Shown here one piece after another: positions 1 through 11,100 of a DNA stretch of 64,000 nt (its first letter is position 1; every line of letters begins with the position of its first letter). A program made the position numbers and the translations under genes. The stretch is from contig RPFO01000667.1 in NCBI GenBank assembly GCA_009746045.1, positions 2,875,273-2,939,272 on the forward strand. The letters are read 5' to 3'. This DNA is from Mesostigma viride. Its lineage: Eukaryota > Streptophyta > Mesostigmatophyceae > Mesostigmatales > Mesostigmataceae. The notes below the pieces were generated by a model. That model saw only the letters and a list, made by a program, of their open reading frames with translations, did no database searches and was not told where the DNA came from.

Positions 1-125
1 GGATGTGTCTCAGTCTGTAACACCGTAAGTTTTCCGCAACTCTATGAATCTTCTCGGATGACAGACATCTGATCAACGTTGTACTACCCGGAAGGTTGCG
101 ACTTCAAGAGAAACACCAAAGTAGA

Positions 126-140
126 GATCCTCCGATACCA
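126..140 (-). other. Primer binding site, initiator-Met tRNA type
   Basis: The minus strand reads TGGTATCGGAGGATC one base after the LTR end. Plant Ty1/copia elements use TGGTATCAGAGC, complementary to the 3' end of initiator tRNA-Met, and this differs by few bases. The same motif follows the LTRs at 23,360 and 54,015. Confidence 0.7.
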
Positions 141-141
141 A

Positions 142-918
142 TGTAACGACTAAAAATGATCATCAGCATCATCCACAGTCCAATATGAAAGATCTTTTAC
201 CTGGGTTGCTTTCTGAGTTGCAGAACTTCAAGTATCCGAGCAACGTTGAGATGGAAATTCCACAGCACGTGATTTAGGGAATCACACCCCTTGTAGACAC
301 AAAGACAAGCTCGTGTATAGACGACCTCTGTGGAACTGAAGGACGTCTATAGCCAAGGGGCTCTTATGGATTGGACAACAAAGCCAAGCTTTATTATACC
401 ATGGTGAATCAAAACCAACGTAGCAACAATGGCGACCCCACGTCCTTGATATCGACGTGCTTGTCGAACTTGCTCCAACCTTAGCCTGAAGAGAACCAAT
501 CAGAACCATGGAATCCTATACAAGATCTTCGTATCCATCCTAGTCACACAAAACAGAACAACACCACACACAGCCTGGCAGAATCTTTCCATGAGATCCT
601 AAATCTGTCGTGAGCACTGAAGTCCCAAAGGAGCATTTAAGACTCAATAGTACCAACTAACAAACTACAACCCCACGTGGATCAGGCCACGACCAATGAG
701 GGCTCCTATCAGTAGTATCAGCCAACAAACTACAACCCTACGTGGATCAGGCCACGACCAATGAGGGTTCCTATCAGTTGGCTGACAAAGTATCAGCTCC
801 AAGTACCGTCGTCTTAGAAACCTCATAACTTTCTCAATACTGATCCAAAAGTCCTCGAATAAAAGCCAAACATTCACAAAACAAAGGATGTAACAACAAA
901 GTCATTTTTGCTTGTTAC
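142..918 (-). repeat. LTR of family D element
   Basis: On the plus strand it starts TGTAACGACTAAAAATGA and ends TCATTTTTGCTTGTTACA. These form an imperfect terminal inverted repeat with TG...CA ends, typical of an LTR. A direct duplication of about 65 bp lies inside (about 661-718 and 726-783). The short open frames here (282-509, 665-877) look non-coding. Confidence 0.75.
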
Positions 919-1430
919 AACACGTCAGCACTGGTTTGAACTAGTATGAAATAGTTTGAAGTAGATTGAAGGAGACTGTACTACCCTGTAGTCCAAATGA
1001 AGTACTTGGAACTACGTCCAAGTACTAAGAACTAGTCTACAAGTTACTAGTACGGACTTTCACCCTTAATTGAGGACAGATCTCGTACCACCACACTGGC
1101 GCCTCTTAGTAAATTCCAGGGCCCTTATAAGCTGTGCTTACTGCCCCTTATTTAAAGACCAGGGCCTATAAAATATTAAAATTTCTATTTATATTATTAT
1201 ACGTGCCGTCACCAAGCGGCGTCCCTCGCCTCCTTCGCTCCCTCCGCCCCGACAAATCAGGGAATCCAGATCGAGGGAGATCAACCATCCCTGTGCATGT
1301 CTCAACTCGTCCACTCTACTTGTGAGGGCTCCAGACATGATTACTTTACAAAATACGTTTACTCACAAGAAAGCATCTGCAGGGGTGTCCCATCCTTTGC
1401 AGCATTATGTCCTCATGTGATCAAGTTGTA
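919..1430. other. Non-coding stretch between LTR element and hAT element
   Basis: No convincing gene. It holds short degenerate TTTGAA(C/G)TAG-like repeats near 930-1,010 and AT-rich sequence near 1,130-1,200. Confidence 0.6.
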
Positions 1431-1735
1431 GTTAGGCACTAGGTTGGCCAATACGTCGGTACGTCAAATACGTCGGCCTCAAAATACGTAGTATTTTACG
1501 TGGCGCCTGGCAGAATACGTCACCAGAGTACGTGGCAGTGTGCAGCATGGTTATGAATGGGCCTTTAGGGTTTAGGCCTTAGGGGCACAGTTATGCATGG
1601 ATATCAGTAAATTATGGCGGAAGGCATAATTTAATCCGCACCATTCCTTGCACTTATTCCCTAGCAGCCTGCCATAAATTTTTACAGCAAGTGCACATTC
1701 CTTGCACTTATTCCCTACCAACCTGCCACCATAAT

Positions 1736-2512
1736 TTACCCATTACTGCATGTGCACATTCCTTGCAAGCATTCATTGTGCATGCCAAGTCCGGGAGCAG
1801 TGATCAGCCCTTTGTACTGACTAAGGCCGGCAATCATCGCCTTGAAAGAGCGGCTCTGAGCCGCGTGAAAGGAAATAGCATTCTCAACAAAGAAGTTCGC
1901 CACAAGGAGATGGCATTCCTCTTCGTTTATGGGGCTCACAAACCTCGTGATTGTCTGCTGGCGAGGATCTCCTGCACCTGCCGACCCCGAAGCAAGGCCG
2001 TGGCCGCTCTCCGCCATTGTCCTTAAGCTAAGGTGCTGCTGCTTCCTCGCCTTCAGCCTGGCCTTCTTGCTCCACAACTCCTGGAATTCTCTCCGTTTCT
2101 GCCCAATCTTTGCGTCAGGGCAAGCATCTATGCCCTGCCCTGCGATGCCCGCAAAATGTGCGCGCATCCGGGTCGCACTAATCTGCTCGCCATCGCCACT
2201 GGTAAAATTGTGGCCGCAAAATGAGCAGCTAAACTTCAGCTGTGAAACCGTTTTCCCCAGAGCATCCTTCACCAAGACAGTTCTTTTCGTTACAAAATGG
2301 GACTCTGGCCCTTTTTCTGGCATGGCTGCAAAAACACGTTTGCCCTTGGCGACAAAATCCAATGGCACACCGCCATGCAATAACAATGATACAGGCTGTG
2401 TTATAAGTACCACGTTCCCAGCACAGCTGGCATTTTCATCGTGCTGGCACTCTCTCCGTGTAATTTCAGCTAGCTTGCCAACTGCCAAGCCATTACTGGA
2501 CTTGCGAAAAGC
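1736..2512 (-). pseudogene. hAT transposase N-terminal fragment (BED zinc finger)
   Basis: The frame encodes a BED-type zinc finger: CSFCGHNF, then an RMRAHFAG helix and a following Cys. Further on is a segment matching the start of hAT transposase cores (ECHLLVANFFVENAISF followed by a Phe-Lys-Ala-Met-Ile). The frame is open from a stop at 2,513-2,515 with no in-frame ATG near the start, so it looks like an internal exon; a possible acceptor AG lies near 2,501. No DDE catalytic region or hAT dimerisation domain follows before the element's end. The element is therefore truncated, or the rest was lost. Codon use is GC-rich like the neighbours. The antisense open frame 1,929-2,516 is a shadow. 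Confidence 0.72.
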
Positions 2513-2532
2513 CTAGTTCATAGTAGAAAATC

Positions 2533-3168
2533 ACACCGCCGACCTGGCCCGCAAGCTGGACGGCGCGGTCACCAGCATGCTGCGTTCCATTTTCAGAGTA
2601 GGATATGCTGCTCATGTCCGCAATGAGGACCTGTACCAGGGCATGCCCTACATCACCAGCACCATTAAGCAACGCCGCCTGCAGCTAGTAGGGCACCTAG
2701 CTCGCACCAACCAGGTCGACACCTCACGTGGCCCCCCCGCAGGACTGCGACCAGCCCAGCCTGGCCGGCACCTCCTGACGTGGGCTGGGCCCAGTGATGT
2801 TAGACGCCGCAAGGCCCGCACCTTCAAAGAACAGCTAGTAGAGGACATGGGGGGCCTAGGCCTCTCTGTGATTTGGAAGAAGATGATGGACAAGGCCAAG
2901 TGGGCCCAGGTCATAGAGGACAACAAGCCCCCCCCAGTGGGGAAGCGCCCGCGTGTGCAATCCCGTGGGAGGCACGCCAGATAGCTCCCCTAGGGCAGCG
3001 TGCGGCTGCCTAGATAGATGTTGTAGTTAGAATGCTGTTAGATAGATGTAGTATGTAGCCGATGTAGATAGATTAGACCGGTAGGACTGTTTGCACCCAT
3101 CCATCCATCCATCGGGGTTAATGCTCCGTGACTCCCCAACGGGAGCACGAGTCTAATTAATTAATTAA
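2533..3168 (+). mobile_element. 5'-truncated LINE (non-LTR retrotransposon) inside the hAT element
   Basis: The 12-bp TAGTAGAAAATC occurs immediately before (2,521-2,532) and after (3,169-3,180), as expected for target-primed reverse transcription. The body holds only the last about 150 codons of the reverse-transcriptase ORF, a 3' UTR and a 3' tail of ATTA repeats (about 3,153-3,168). A related LINE copy, minus strand, lies at 23,394-23,674 plus 61,623-61,905. Confidence 0.9.
2535..2984 (+). pseudogene. LINE reverse transcriptase C-terminal fragment
   Basis: The frame is open from the 5' truncation point. It reads through the usual LINE RT C-terminal pattern: a basic RRLQLVGHLAR motif, then a GRHLLTW segment, then a terminal conserved Trp region (KAKWAQVIED). 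The palm catalytic motifs are absent because of the truncation. It is inactive by itself. Confidence 0.8.
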
Positions 3169-3375
3169 TAGTAGAAAATCTTGGTGAAGGTAGGCGCCGC
3201 GCCACGGTCCGGTTGGCCTGGCGCCAAGCGCTGCCCCAGCTCGAACCTCGAAAATTTGTAAGTCCAAATCACGTATTCCTGACAAAATACGCGTATAGTA
3301 CGTCGGGGCCAAAAAAACGCGTATTGCCGTATTTATTTTGACAATACGCACGTATTTGCCAACCTGGGTTAGGCA

Positions 3376-3598
3376 TTACATGCCTGCCCTACTGCCTAGT
3401 TTGTGAGGCTGAACAGAGTGGCACGCTGGCCCTTTGCTAGGAGTGCACAGCTTTGGTTGGCTTGCCTGTCAAGGGAATTGGCCAGCGCCCCCAAGGCGAA
3501 CTGCATCGGGTCCTTCATAGGAAAATTCAATGCTCTCAATCCATGGCATGTTGACTCATGAAGAGTACATCACCAAGACTGTAGTGCTTTCCTAGCTA
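3376..3598. other. 3' flank of the GT29 gene
   Basis: Short spacer between the right hAT target duplication and the GT29 stop codon. It probably holds the GT29 3' UTR (minus strand). No other feature seen. Confidence 0.5.
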
Positions 3599-6500
3599 TC
3601 AATCATAAACACAAGCTCTTCCCAATGCCATTGCTTCTGCGAACAATTGGCGGCCTATTCCTGGGATGTACTTGGCGCCCAGGACCTCCTGCTTGTCCAC
3701 TGGGTCCCACCAATGCCCAGAACCCTTGGCAGAAAAACCATACAGGTCCAGCCGGGTACATAGAGAAGAGCCCAACAGGGCCAAAGCGATTCTCAGCCCC
3801 GCGTGTGGCTTGCCATGCCGGGCTGTGTACGGCTCCACCAGTGGGCCTATGGCATACGCGCTGATAAATATGACCGGCTTGCCGTTGTAGGTGAAATTTG
3901 CCTGCTCATCAGGCGTGCTGTCCTTGAAGTACGACGCCGGGTGCATGTAGAGGTAGAAGCGCGCGGGCGCAATCCTCTCAAAGCCCGAGTGTCGCTGCGA
4001 GGGGTTACCGTACATGGCATGTGGTGGGCATCCAAGGGCCAGGTGGAGTAGAAATCAGGAAGACAGCCGGAAGATGTGCAGCGGAAGAGTGTGAGGATCC
4101 ATACAGCAACCCAAGGCCGCGACACATGCACAAACCGACGCAATCAAGCAAAGCGTATTGAAGCAAATCATGCTACACTTCAGGCGCCAAACACGAGAGA
4201 AGGCACCTCAGGTCCAGCATCAACCGTGTCAGTTTAAAAAAACAAGAAGATTTCACAGGTTGTGTGTTGTGTCCACTTGCAGACAAGGAGGAAATAGATA
4301 CTCTACCACCATTTACCGCCTAAACCAGCATGCCATCAACGGCGCAGGCTGTGCATCACTGGCAATCTTGCTGGTGATGCTGGTTATACAGGCCAAAATA
4401 GGCAAAAAGGAGGTGACCGTTCACCCAGCGACAGGGTGATCGTGAAAAAATGTATAACGTAAAATGTATAACGTACGAAAAACACACATACGCACTTCCC
4501 CACAAAGCCCACAACCTTACCATCCAAGCCCACCCAGAAAAACCCATTCACCCGACCCAATCACCCATTTATACCAAGCTACCCACAATTATCCACTGAC
4601 CTGTACTGCCCATGCCTCCCAATCCCACACGCACCTGCACTGCCCTTGCCTCCGCCTGTGCCTCCCCCCCCCTCCCCCCAAGCTCCATGCACCATATACC
4701 CATGGCATTCCGCATCCCAGCAACTTGCCACCCGTTGCCCGCTGGCACACTGTTCCATGTAAAGTTGTAACCCCCCAACCGCCGCCCACCCACCCACCTA
4801 CCCACCCAACCTAGAAATGGGTACTCTCTGCATGCGAGGTCTCGTTGGGAAGGTCTACGCCAGTGACCGCAATGGTGTGCATCGCTGGGAAGCCAACACC
4901 TCATGGATATCAAGCCTCATGGAAGACCGGCTGCGAGTGTGAACTAAAGGCAGTCTTAGGTATTCACTTCAAACGGAAGGTGCTCAGTAATTGTTGTGGG
5001 GAGGGCGTCACCCTTGTCCGGCTAATTCAACCGACGTTCTCTGGCGCGGCGCCCTGATACGGCCAGCCCTGCACATCCCCAGCCAAACCATACTGGTTGC
5101 ACGATATCTAAACACCTGGCGTGCAGTGCAAACAGGTTCCAGACATCGGGAGACCAGGGTTCAAACAGTTGCTTGCATGCAAACCTCGAAGTTTCCTCGA
5201 CTAGAGTTGCCCTTGACTAGAATCGACATCAACCAGAATTGGCGCAACCGAGGGTGCGATTTTCTTTGCTCCTGCAACCTGTGTTCATGTCCATGTTAGT
5301 CGGTACCAATTCTGGGCGGCCCACCCCGCGGCAATTACCCCTTGGGGTGGACTAATGGATCATGCCTCACGCCAAGTTGGAGCGTCCAAAGGGGCCCACT
5401 AGTTATTCCCTGGCGTCCCACAGTTAGACATGCCTTGAGTACGCACGCCCCAAGACATGCCAGCCGCCTGCCGCGAGCGCATGTTGCCTAGCGTGCGCCT
5501 AGCAGTGGGGCCCACGCCATCACATTTGCGGCATGTTTGATGGTGTTGGCATGCTCACCCAACCAACAGCATGAGCAATATGCCCCTCACCTCCCCTCAT
5601 GCACACCCAAGAGTTCAGCCGTGGTCAACCTGGAGTCACCTTTGCATGGCTGCCGCCGTTGCGTGACTTAGTGAGTAGTCACATTCGGCCCCATGGGGCT
5701 AGCAGTTAGATTTGCTCCACTGGTTTAGATTGGGGAATTTCGGACACACTAGCACCGCTCTCCAGTAAAGAGCTTTATCGCAGTTGGGCTTTAGATTGGG
5801 ATGCCTTAGCATCAGGAGCCCCCAATGAGTAGTTGTGAAATCATGCGACAGGTCCTGTGTTCAAATCCAGTACTGTACCGAAAAAATTCACTGCCCGCAG
5901 TGCCCCCCCCCAATGCACACTGCCCCGCCCCTCCCATCATGCGCACTGGCCCACGCCTCCCCTCATGCGCACTGCCCCGCCCCTCCCCTCATGCGCACTG
6001 CCCCGCGCCTCCCCTCATGCGCACTGCCCCGCCCCTCCCCTCATGCGCACTGCCCCGCCCCTTGCCTCATGCGAACTGCCCCGCCCCTCCCCTCATGCGC
6101 ACTGCCCCGCCCCTCCCCTCACGCGCACTGTCCCGCGCCTCCCCTCATGCGCACTGCCCTACCCCTCCCCTCATGCGCACTGCCCCGCGCCTCCCCTCAT
6201 GCGCACTGCCCCGCCCCTCCCTTCATGCGCACTGCCCCGCCCCTCCCCTCATGCACACTGCCCCGCCCCTCCCCTCATGCACACTGCCCCGCCCCTCCCC
6301 TCATGCGCACTGCCCTACCCCTCCCCTCATGCGCACTGCCCCGCCCCTCCCCTCACGCGCACTGCCCTGCCCCTCCCCTCATGCACACTGCCCCGCCCCT
6401 CACCTGGTGCAGCACCACGACGTCCTGCCGCGTCCCGATGTCCGCCTCATGGCCCCGGCGCGGCGCCGTGAAGTGGATGACCGTGTCGTGCGCGTCGATC

Positions 6501-7246
6501 TGGCGCCCGCGGCCCATGCCCAGCAGGTTGCGGCCGCCTCCCACAAATGCGCAGGCACCTAAGTCGCCCGGGGCCAGGTCGGGGAAGAGCCGCTCATAGT
6601 CCTCCGGGGGACCGTTGGGGAAGAGGGGCAGGAACTGCTTGGCAATGCGCTGCTCCTTGTCCATGCCCAGCAGGTTGCCAAACTCAACGTTCTGCCGCGC
6701 GCACTCGCGCGTCCACAGGCCACAGTGCGGGCCGGGCCCCTGGAACCATGCCGACATGTTGGCGCGTATCCGTGCCAGCATCTCGGGTGGCAAGGGCTGG
6801 TATGCGGGCAGAGACTTGGCTGCTTCCTTTCGGTTCATGTACTGAACCAGCAGCTGGCGCCCTGGGGTCGAAATGACGTAGTCGGGAAGAGGATACGAGG
6901 GGGCCTCTTCAGAATTAGGGGATGACGTAGCATTACCAAGAAGAGGGAAGGTCGCCATTTCCTCAGGAAAGGGAGCTGACGAATTTCTTACAGGAACAGG
7001 GTGAGTTACTGCTTCTTCAGGAAGAGGCCGAGGCGAACGCCAGCACATATCGGGAATTACGTTTTCCGGACACCTGGGACAATTGGGGTCCTTTTTAAAA
7101 GGTGGAGGGTTTACAAACGGCCCTTCTGCAGGGGCCGGGGGCAGTGTCCAATTGCCGTCGCAAAGTACTACAGGAAAGAGAATCGTGTCCTGCAGAAAGC
7201 AGGAAATGGCAGCTACCACTAAGGCGGCGCCGAAGCTCAAAGCCAT
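3599..7246 (-). CDS. GT29 sialyltransferase-like protein, split gene
   Basis: Family GT29 enzymes transfer sialic acid (or in plants and algae an unknown or Kdo-type sugar) from CMP-sugar in the Golgi. Exon 1 runs 7,246-6,404 (281 codons). It has an N-terminal hydrophobic anchor (residues about 2-28), a Pro-rich stem, then sialylmotif L near residues 230-280 (CAFVGGGRNLLG, RQIDAHDTVIHF, ADIGTRQDVVVL). It ends at a perfect CAG|GTGAG donor in phase 0. The last exon is 3,994-3,599, after the acceptor CCTCGCAG, also phase 0. It carries motif S (KPHAGLRIALALLGSS ... LYGFS) and GHWW, resembling motif III. About 40-70 residues normally found between motifs L and S are missing, so at least one short exon in 3,995-6,403 is unplaced. 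I cannot see a clear H-x4-E very-small motif, so catalytic competence is uncertain. The intron contains a GC-rich minisatellite beside the donor. Confidence 0.82.
5921..6400. repeat. 26-bp intronic minisatellite of the GT29 gene
   Basis: About 18 tandem copies of a 26-bp unit, plus strand ATGCGCACTGCCCCGCCCCT followed by CCCCTC, with few substitutions. It starts immediately inside the intron at the 5' splice donor (6,403). In the transcript each unit reads with G-runs GGGGAGGGGCGGGG. All frames are open because the unit lacks stops, so the three overlapping plus-strand open frames here are not genes. Confidence 0.92.
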
Positions 7247-8193
7247 CGAAACGAGCTAGACTAAACCAGCGTAAACATCACGGGTAAGGAAAAAAAAAAA
7301 GTGCTACAGTAAATGCATGGCGGGAGACCTTAGCAGTCAAAGCCCCCCCCAATATTATGATACCAAGAACGAAGCGAGCTCAGACTCTACATATACCGCC
7401 CATCTCTAGCGACTGCTGCAATGATATTTGCTCAGCAATCTGTCTAGCATATTCGCATTCTGTGCGCGAAAAAGCCCTCAGAGAAGGGAATCAGCCCGCA
7501 ACATAACATCCCGTGAAAACTATGTTTGCGGCTATAAATTATGTAGGAATCTTCATCCATTTCCTTTCTTATTAGGTCCCCAAGATGTTTTATATATACT
7601 AAATTGTTATTCAATTCATGATTCTAGACACATGATTGGGCAGTTATGTTTACTGCTTGGGCAGTCACTGATGAAGGGTGTTGTTGGGGTATTTCGGTTA
7701 GCCGGCGGAGCAGGGCGGAGGCCGCGGAGCCCATTTTCGTAAGAACCGAAGGTTAGAAGAAAAGGCGAAACCAATATTTTTTTTTTGGTACTTACTATAG
7801 ACGGCGGGGACTTTTGCTTGTAAACAGGGATAACTACTGGTTATATATTTGGAATAAACGTACACCTATTTATCTGGAAAATAGCTGTTGGGCAACCGGC
7901 GCGGGAATTACTCACAAGTCACAACCGGCGCGGGAAGTCGACTCAACAACAGCCAAAATTAACCCACCCCGCAAGGCAGGTGGTGCGTGCGCACCAGACA
8001 GTCGCGTACTGTAGCTGGTCTTGCAATTAAGTGCCTGCAAAATTTGTGCAACCATGGATAGTTTCAAGTGCCGATAGGAGCTTTTGCGCTGTTTGACTCA
8101 AGGGCACATTGCGCTTTATCATACCGACAGCTCATGGCTATGCCTGTCCGTCTCTTTTGTGCTCATTATCGCTAAGGAAAGTAGCAGGGCTTT
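7247..8193. other. Divergent promoter region between the GT29 and FkbM genes
   Basis: About 950 bp separating the two predicted start codons, transcribed away from each other. It is AT-richer than the genes (for example TATATACTAAATTG near 7,590 and GTTATATATTTGG near 7,840), with poly-A/T runs near 7,290 and 7,775. No third gene can be supported. Promoter function is inferred from position only. Confidence 0.45.
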
Positions 8194-11100
8194 ATGAAGA
8201 GGGGTTTGGCGAACTGGTTTCGCTGCCATCCCCGGCCGTTGGCTGTATTTGGCTTCGCAGTCGTGGTTCTCTGCGTCATTCCCGTGGCTCTGCACTCTGT
8301 GGTATTCTTCAAGGTCCGCAGCGTCGCACATGAATTAGTATTTCCTGCGGCAAAGTACCAGCTGACACCAGTTTCAACGCAAAGATTGTGTATACAGCTG
8401 TTTTGCAAGGAATATCTTAAGCAAATTTCATTAATGGTTTCTTTTACTCGAATGCGCTTGCTATGATGGTGTTCTGAACTCTGCTGTTAAGCAATTTTGG
8501 GGCAGCACGCTCATATTCTCATTTGCCCGTTGAACTCGCGTTGAATGCAAATTGTCGCCTGACAATCGCACTACTGCCCCCCGCTGTGGCCATGGGTTTG
8601 CAGGCGCCAGCACCATGCAATTGTCCCGTCTGCCTGCAGGCTCACGATGATTCGCCTGTTTTCTCGAATGTGAAGGCACCGTCTTCCGCTACCCTGCGCG
8701 TTCCTAGCAGCGACTACGACACAACTCGGACTGATGATCAAGGTCGTGATGAAACGCCTTTCGTTTCAGCGCCCATTTCTGGTAGCAGTCACGGCAAAAC
8801 TCAAAGTTATCATGATGCCCTGGACGCGTACCCCAGTGGCGTAAATGATTTGAACACTAATGGATTACATCGTACAGCGGACGGGACGGCTGACAGCCAG
8901 CAGCTGCCAGCCGCGTCTTCTCCGCCGCCTGCTCCGGTGGCATTGGTCGGCAATCTCCGGCCGCGTGCGGCGCAGCTCGTGGAGGATGCGCCGGGCATCA
9001 AGTTGGAGGAGAAGCAGTCTCCGCAGTGCATCGATAAAATCCGCAGCATGCAGCCGCGGCATCTGGTGCACAACTACTGCAGGTGTGCACAGACAGATGA
9101 TGGGGTATGCTTGCCATCGTCACATGATGTCGTAGGATCAAAGCTGGTAAGTTTTTATCTCGTTATCCTAAATCCATGGGTCAAAGGCATATTGGAAGCA
9201 ACGTTGACATCTAGTATACCTTTTTCAAGTTCAGCCGTTGTGTCCATAACACAGCCTCGTTTTCTCGTTCCATTAAGGTCTTCTTGTCCCTTTGCATTTT
9301 TCTTGTTACCTGGCTCCTTAGCTCCATTTCCTGAACGCGCGCGCACATGGATGGCCCCCTCCCCTGCCCCATATCGGAGACATGTGGCGTGCTAGCACGC
9401 GTCCTTGTGAACAGGGCATGTTCTGCAAACTGTGCTGTGTTCGCTGCCCGTGCTGACTTGCCATGTCGTTTCTACGGTCAACGTGTGCAGCCTTACTCTT
9501 CTGCCGTCGCTTACGACCTTGCTCCTGACCATCCTGGCCTTGGGACTGACACCATACAGGCCATGTTCCCCCCCCTTTCCCTGTGCACATCTCTGTATGC
9601 ACTCACCTTTGCATCCCATGCCATGCATCAAGGTTCATGAGATGAGCGCATGCTGCCTGAGAAACCCTGTTCCTGCGCGGTCTCAGCCACCCCAAGTCTA
9701 CATCCTCGGTCCATACCCACTCAGCATGCTGTGTGGCTGGGCGTGCCTACCTGCTTGTGCGCCTATGTACCATGGTTGCGTGGGCGCGCAGCTACTACAA
9801 TGCGGGGGAGCAGCGCTACCTGCACGCGGTGCTGGCCGCAGCGCTGCAGCAGCGGCTCGCCTCCCCCTCGCGCGGGGGCATGACATGGACTACCGCGACC
9901 GTGCGTGGGGGCAGCGACGCGTCTTCAAGGGGCTGTGTCGTCATCGACATTGGCGCCAACCTCGGCCAGTACAGCACGCTGGCGATGGAGACACTGAGCG
10001 AGCTGGGCCTGCACAACTGCCACGTCATCGCGTACGAGGCATCCCCTGCCACACATACGCAGATGCTGGCCACCATGGCCAAGGAGCCCGTGCTGGCCTC
10101 CTTCCGAGGTGGGTGCTTTGTGCGTGAGTGCGGAGACCTGCTGGGGTTTGTTCGTCTTTCTTTCATGCATCGCTATTCTATTGGCACGTGCCTATATGCG
10201 TGGGACCCCTACCAGCCTAGCCATGTCACATGACTAGGCACCTTTGGCAGTTTTGTCAGGCGGTCACTCCTGATTCGCCGGTCCTGCGCAGTCCACGTGT
10301 GTCCACAAGATGTTCGTCATTTGATTACCCATCCGAGTACTGCGCAGATACGTGGAATATTTGTGGTTTGCTGAAATGAATCTCTTTTCGGCATTATTTG
10401 ATAGCTGCCATGCCAGGCAATGCAGCGTTTGAGGCGGCTTTGGGCCTGGATCGACATGCATGGGGGATGATATGGCCAGTGCTCTGGCCATGTGCGCGAG
10501 AGCTCTTCTGTCTGTCTGGCCAATGTTGCCATGGCCTTGCTTTGTTCCTGCTGTGACTCTAGCCCTAGAATCGTTCTCACTTGTCTGACCTTATCACCCA
10601 AGCACGGTTAGACCAATGGCAGAGTGCAGAAGTCGTGGCAGGATACGCGTTTGAGGGGCCGTGTGGCTCGTGATGACACAAGGGCAAGCGCACCTCTGAC
10701 CTCGCTGACGCTGGCCTCCTTATTTAAAGCGAAATGACAGTGGCAACAGGGTACTGCACCAGAAATAGTTGGATAATCCCCTCATGCGGGTTCCTGGTTA
10801 GTCCCAGACAAGGATGGGAAAGATGAGGTGCGCGGCTGAGCAGGACAGCGGGCAAAACATGACCATAGATCAGTATGCAAGTGTGATAATGGCGCCAAAG
10901 TTATAGGTGGAAAAACTGTTAAAAATGGGCAAGTGTTATGGGGACTTAAATTATTTGTAGATGACGAATCATTGCCAACTCAAGCGTCAGGAGCCAGGAA
11001 AATTATTTATTACGTCAATATGGTGTTGCTTTCCATGGCTACCTCAAGGTAGCGTGAACATAGGTAATTATGGTAGGTGAGTGGTGGCGGCGGCCCTGGT

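Larger units (their letters stand above)
1..918 (-). mobile_element. 5' end of a minus-strand LTR retrotransposon (family D), cut by the window edge
   Basis: Read on the minus strand, a 777-bp LTR (918 to 142) is followed after one base by a primer-binding-site-like TGGTATCGGAGG and then by leader sequence running off the left edge. The same LTR end, PBS and leader recur at 23,220-23,393, and an LTR piece recurs in plus orientation at 61,906-62,108. Coding sequence of this copy lies outside the window. Only one LTR is visible, so target duplications cannot be checked. Confidence 0.75.
1439..3367 (-). mobile_element. hAT DNA transposon with 8-bp target duplication, probably non-autonomous
   Basis: The left end CTAGGTTGGCCAATACGT (from 1,439) and the reverse complement of the right end, CCAGGTTGGCAAATACGT (to 3,367), form terminal inverted repeats of hAT type. 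The 8-bp GTTAGGCA flanks both sides (1,431-1,438 and 3,368-3,375), the duplication length known for hAT. Subterminal regions on both sides are rich in ACGTATT-like motifs, as is common for hAT transposase binding regions. It contains one N-terminal transposase segment and a later LINE insertion (2,533-3,168). The catalytic part of a transposase is not seen. Confidence 0.88.

Noticed and set aside
1561-1582. TTTAGGGTTTAGGCC resembling a plant or algal telomere repeat
   Set aside because: Only two partial units, internal to the hAT element.
4822-4925. Middle exon of the GT29 gene
   Set aside because: An open minus-strand stretch with a possible GT donor exists, but it carries no sialyltransferase motif and the frame choice is arbitrary.
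5825-6599. Three plus-strand open frames of 200-254 codons with a Cys/Pro/His period
   Set aside because: They are translations of the 26-bp intronic minisatellite; the real gene is on the minus strand.
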